DNA of 64,000 nucleotides, taken from Mytilinidion resinicola (lineage: Eukaryota; Ascomycota; Dothideomycetes; Mytilinidiales; Mytilinidiaceae). The notes under the pieces are model-generated. The model saw only the letters and a list, made by a program, of their open reading frames with translations. It did not search any database and was not told the origin of the DNA. Made by a program: the position numbers and the translations under genes. Shown here one piece after another: positions 60,541-64,000 of this stretch (positions are counted from its first letter, which is position 1; every line of letters starts with the position of its first letter). The stretch is from NCBI RefSeq assembly GCF_010093595.1, contig NW_022985449.1, positions 1,442,708 to 1,506,707 of the forward strand, in the 5' to 3' direction.

Positions 60541-61263
60541 CGAGGGAGGTAGGTGCGGATGGGAGGGGGCTCGCGGAACTTTTTTGAGATGGGAGGGTTG
60601 GGGTGGTCTGTGCTCTATCGCTGGATTGTAAGGGTGCGGTTTTTATATTGGATTCAGAGTTCGATATGAAGTCTGCAGAGGTGAGTTCACAAGAAAATGG
60701 AGATTGGTTGTATGATCTTTTTTGCTGCTGCATTTAATTGGCTATTGGCTATGCAGTCCTCAGTTTAGATATGTAAATTCTAGAATTGCATATGTTAGTA
60801 GCAGGGATGCGCACATTAAAATACCACCGACGAGTTGCTACGGTTAGTTCTGTTAGTAGTCGGACAACCTACATGTTAGCATTATTCCGGCTTTTGGTTC
60901 GTTCCTGGTGATCAACAATGGGGACGTCAACGTAGACAGTATACATCACGACATCAGGACCTCACGGAAATCCTTCCAGAGTGCCCATGCACGCTGAGGT
61001 CGGAAACCGGCGTCAGGTCTCTCAGACCCCACAGACAGCAGGACGCTCAATGACCACAAGGGCCATCCAGTCACCGCCAGGCAGGACATATTGGTTTGTT
61101 CAGGAATGTATTGTGTTCTGAGAACTAAATACCATTCCTCAGCCACCACGCTTAAAGGGTGCACACTGCCTGAGCAGGTAGCAACCCTAATGTCCTATCC
61201 TCCCCACCACACAGGTATTTTGTATTGCTGTATCCGGAGCGCCACCTTTTCCAAAGCACACCC
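60541..61263. other. Spacer between MRM2 and RPL28
   Basis: 723 bases upstream of MRM2 and downstream of RPL28, both on the minus strand. AT-rich from about 60620 to 60930. No gene recognised. Confidence 0.5.
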
Positions 61264-61954
<691 letters not shown>

Positions 61955-62522
61955 GTTGGGTGGCCTTTGTGGTTAGTATCTGAGGGAGGTCGTTCTAGCA
62001 GATTTGAGTTTGTGAGGTTGAAAAAGCTAAGCGAGTTTGTGGCGTCACGTGCATTGTGCTCGCCAAGCCACCACCAACTCCAGCCCAAGGACTCTCACTA
62101 GATTCAAACGTGCTTTAGGTTTTAATTTGTGGGAAATTAGAGTAGTAGTTTAAAAGGTTGTCTACCAAGAAGCAAGGGCCATGGTGCAAAGTTGGATAGA
62201 GGAGAAATTTGAAGTGAGTAAAGCACGCTGCAATCCTGTAATAGACCTTGGAACTCGCATGATTAACGTCGCATATATCTGAAATCAGGCAAGCAAGATC
62301 GAGGATTTCGTTGGCAAATGGCTCATTCCATTGTGTTTCTCATTAAATATCCTATCGTGACTGCATGGCATCCATCATAATCTCGTGAACCCAGCCAACC
62401 TTTAGACTTGACTACAACCAATCAAAAAGTAAAAAGGTGGAATCAAAGAAAAACCATAAGCCCATAACAAAAACCCACCCAATGAAATTGTCCTAGTTAA
62501 CCAACCAGTAAAAAGGTAGGTT
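61955..62522. other. RPL28 promoter and spacer
   Basis: 568 bases. Directly upstream of RPL28 (minus strand) is its leader and a CACGTG site. The stretch 62100-62480 is AT-rich with no gene; it is the 3' flank of the DUF3824-type gene. Confidence 0.5.
62045..62050. promoter_or_regulatory. E-box CACGTG upstream of RPL28
   Basis: CACGTG in the context GGCGTCACGTGCATTG, about 90 bases upstream of the RPL28 start codon. Cbf1-type factors bind such sites, and Cbf1 sites are known in ribosomal-protein promoters of several fungi; assignment here is by motif and position only. Confidence 0.35.
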
Positions 62523-64000
62523 TTATCTCCTTCGTCCAGACGAAGAAGACGAAGAAGAGCCAAGCAAGTCACCCGCAAAACGCTGAAAAAGCTTCCCAGC
62601 CGTTCCTTTACCGGTAAGCAAATCCTCGAGTTTATCAGCAATAGGATCGTCGGACTTTTCTCGGCCGGACTCATCGAATCGGGGCGGAAGATCGATAGTT
62701 TCACCCGATGAGACCGAAGAAGGGGAATCGTCGCGACTACGATGTTTCGAGCGCCTATCTTTTCTTCCCCTATCATGATGTCCATCTCTTGAACTTTCTG
62801 ATGAGTGCCGCCGATCTGGAGACGTACGACGCTCTGGCGATAGTGTTTTCTCTTCAGGATCGAGGTTAAATTTAACGGTTTTGGAAGTGTCCGCCGGAGA
62901 AGAGCTACGAGGTGTGCTTAAACCATCTGTATGATAATTAGTTAGCTGTCCGTTCTCGGAGTCTATGGCAAATGCCTAGACCCACCATCGTTGTGCCCTG
63001 GAGTAGACTGAGCACTCACATTGTCACCTGGTTGGTGGTACCTAGGATCTTGTGCATAAGGATTAGGCTCCTGGAGAGGAGGCGTGTAACCGTAAGGTGC
63101 TTGTTGCTGAGGAGGCACGGCACCCGGAGGGGGTGGGTAATCTGCTGGATTGTAAGGGTGATATTGACCTGGTGGATAAGGCTCTGGTGGGTAGGGCTCT
63201 GTTGCTGATCTGGGCGGCGGAGGGAAGTAATTCGACTGGGGGAAGTATGCATCGGGCTGTCCATTTGGAGGAGGAGGAGGATGAGGAGGAGGAGAGAAGC
63301 TGTCATTAGAGTAGTTGGCTTCCTCAGAATGACCTAGTATATTGTGAGCCAGACACCTAGTACGAATAGGTAGGTCAGGACTTACGCCTCCGCTCCTCTT
63401 TCTCCGCCTTTTTCCTTTCTCGTCGTTTTGCAGCCTCATGGGCAGCCACACCAGCAACACCAGCAACAGCGGCTGTTTCTGCTAGTTTTCTACTCCGACT
63501 CTTACTCCTGCTGCGGCTTGACCGACGGCGACCACCATCTGACGAACTGGATGAGTCCCGATGTCTGCCCCTACGATCTGCTGGATCGTCGTCGTAGCCA
63601 CGGCTGCGAGAATGGCGCGCATGGCTGCTCACAGGAGGGTCGGTATATATTGGCTCACCACCGTACTCTACAAGGGCAGTGTCACTTGAAGTGCTATGTC
63701 TTCTGCCGGAACGTACCGACCTGGATCTTGATCTTGATCTCGACCTCTCCAGCTTCTCTTCCTTCCTGGCTTGCTGCCTCTCGTACAATCCAGCGACCGC
63801 CGCTCCGGCGAGACCAGCTGCAGCGATAGGGACCCCAGTCTTTATTCGGCTTCGGCTCCGTGACTTTTTACCCTTCCTGCTTCGTGACTTGCTTCGGGCA
63901 CGTTCGACTAAGCCAGCAACGGCAGCAGTAGCAAGACCGGCTTGTGCAACGCGACGGTTGCGGTGTTCGGGATCTCGGTGCTTGCTAGAAGACCTATCTC
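62523..64000 (-). CDS. DUF3824-type RS-rich fungal protein, 5' part outside the window
   Basis: Minus strand, partial. Exons are from the window edge (64000) to 63386, then 63333..62986 and 62926..62523; stop TAA at 62523..62525. The visible part has alternating basic Ser/Arg repeats (RARSKSRSRKGKKSRSRSR) and Ala/Gly-rich hydrophobic segments (TGVPIAAAGLAGAAVAGLYE, LATAAVAGLVE, AVAGVAGVAAHEAAKRRER), the hallmark of the DUF3824 family in Pezizomycotina. It continues with a Pro/Tyr-rich stretch (NYFPPPPRSATEPYPPEPY) and a phospho-type Ser-rich end (PDRRHSSESSRDGHHDRG, final DLLGSSSSSSSGRRR). Introns of 52 and 59 nt have good sites. Function is unknown; the short Ala/Gly helices suggest peripheral membrane contact or oligomerisation, which is inference. 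Confidence 0.85.

Overview
The window looks like nuclear DNA from a filamentous ascomycete (Pezizomycotina; Dothideomycetes is my best guess, from protein style only). The genes carry many short GT-AG introns of about 46-95 nt, often with a CTAAC/CTGAC-type branch site. There are two Zn2Cys6 regulators with fungal-type middle regions, a CYP65-like P450, WSC domains, a DUF3824-type protein and a Fot1/pogo-like transposon. I rebuilt gene models by hand from splice sites and reading-frame continuity; every exon set given for an intact gene sums to a multiple of three.

Layout. 0.7-2.5 kb: trehalose-6-phosphate synthase. 3.6-4.7 kb: a low-complexity gene interrupted by one in-frame TAG. 6.6-8.7 kb: Zn2Cys6 factor. 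9.9-13.1 kb: SEC24 (COPII coat). 13.6-14.2 kb: small single-pass membrane protein. 15.7-17.8 kb: cytochrome P450. 18.3-20.3 kb (-): mitochondrial GatB. 20.8-21.5 kb: a tentative two-exon membrane protein. 22.4-23.5 kb: IST1 (ESCRT-III/Vps4 regulator). 23.8-25.4 kb: a 1.6-kb Fot1/pogo-like DNA transposon with 88-bp perfect terminal inverted repeats, a TA target duplication and a dead, AT-rich transposase. 25.7-26.5 kb (-): conserved fungal protein of unknown function. 27.4-28.6 kb: LENG1/CIR_N-type protein with an RS tail. 29.8-30.7 kb: dienelactone hydrolase. 32.2-35.2 kb: second Zn2Cys6 factor. 35.7-38.7 kb: MSH2. 39.4-44.3 kb (-): a broken giant secreted or cell-wall gene with a beta-propeller and five WSC domains. 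45.8-47.2 kb (-): an O-methyltransferase with a one-base frameshift. 48.2-49.0 kb: small F-box/2EXR-like protein. 51.0-52.2 kb: stomatin/SPFH protein. 54.7-56.0 kb: Ypr011c-type mitochondrial carrier. 57.0-58.3 kb (-): Gln-rich SS18/SSXT-like protein. 59.0-60.5 kb (-): mitochondrial 2'-O-rRNA methyltransferase MRM2. 61.3-62.0 kb (-): ribosomal protein uL15 (RPL28). 62.5 kb to the edge (-): DUF3824-type RS-rich protein, cut by the window.

Most genes are unrelated housekeeping loci. The unusual part is the stretch between the conserved genes MSH2 and SPFH (about 39-50 kb). It holds two adjacent same-strand genes, each disabled by one or two small lesions (an 8-bp tandem duplication, a TGA, a one-base shift), in otherwise well preserved reading frames. 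That suggests recent decay of accessory genes, or sequence error. A second theme is at least four introns of length 3n without an in-frame stop (SEC24, GatB, and two in the second Zn2Cys6 factor), which keep the reading frame open and would be mis-annotated as coding.
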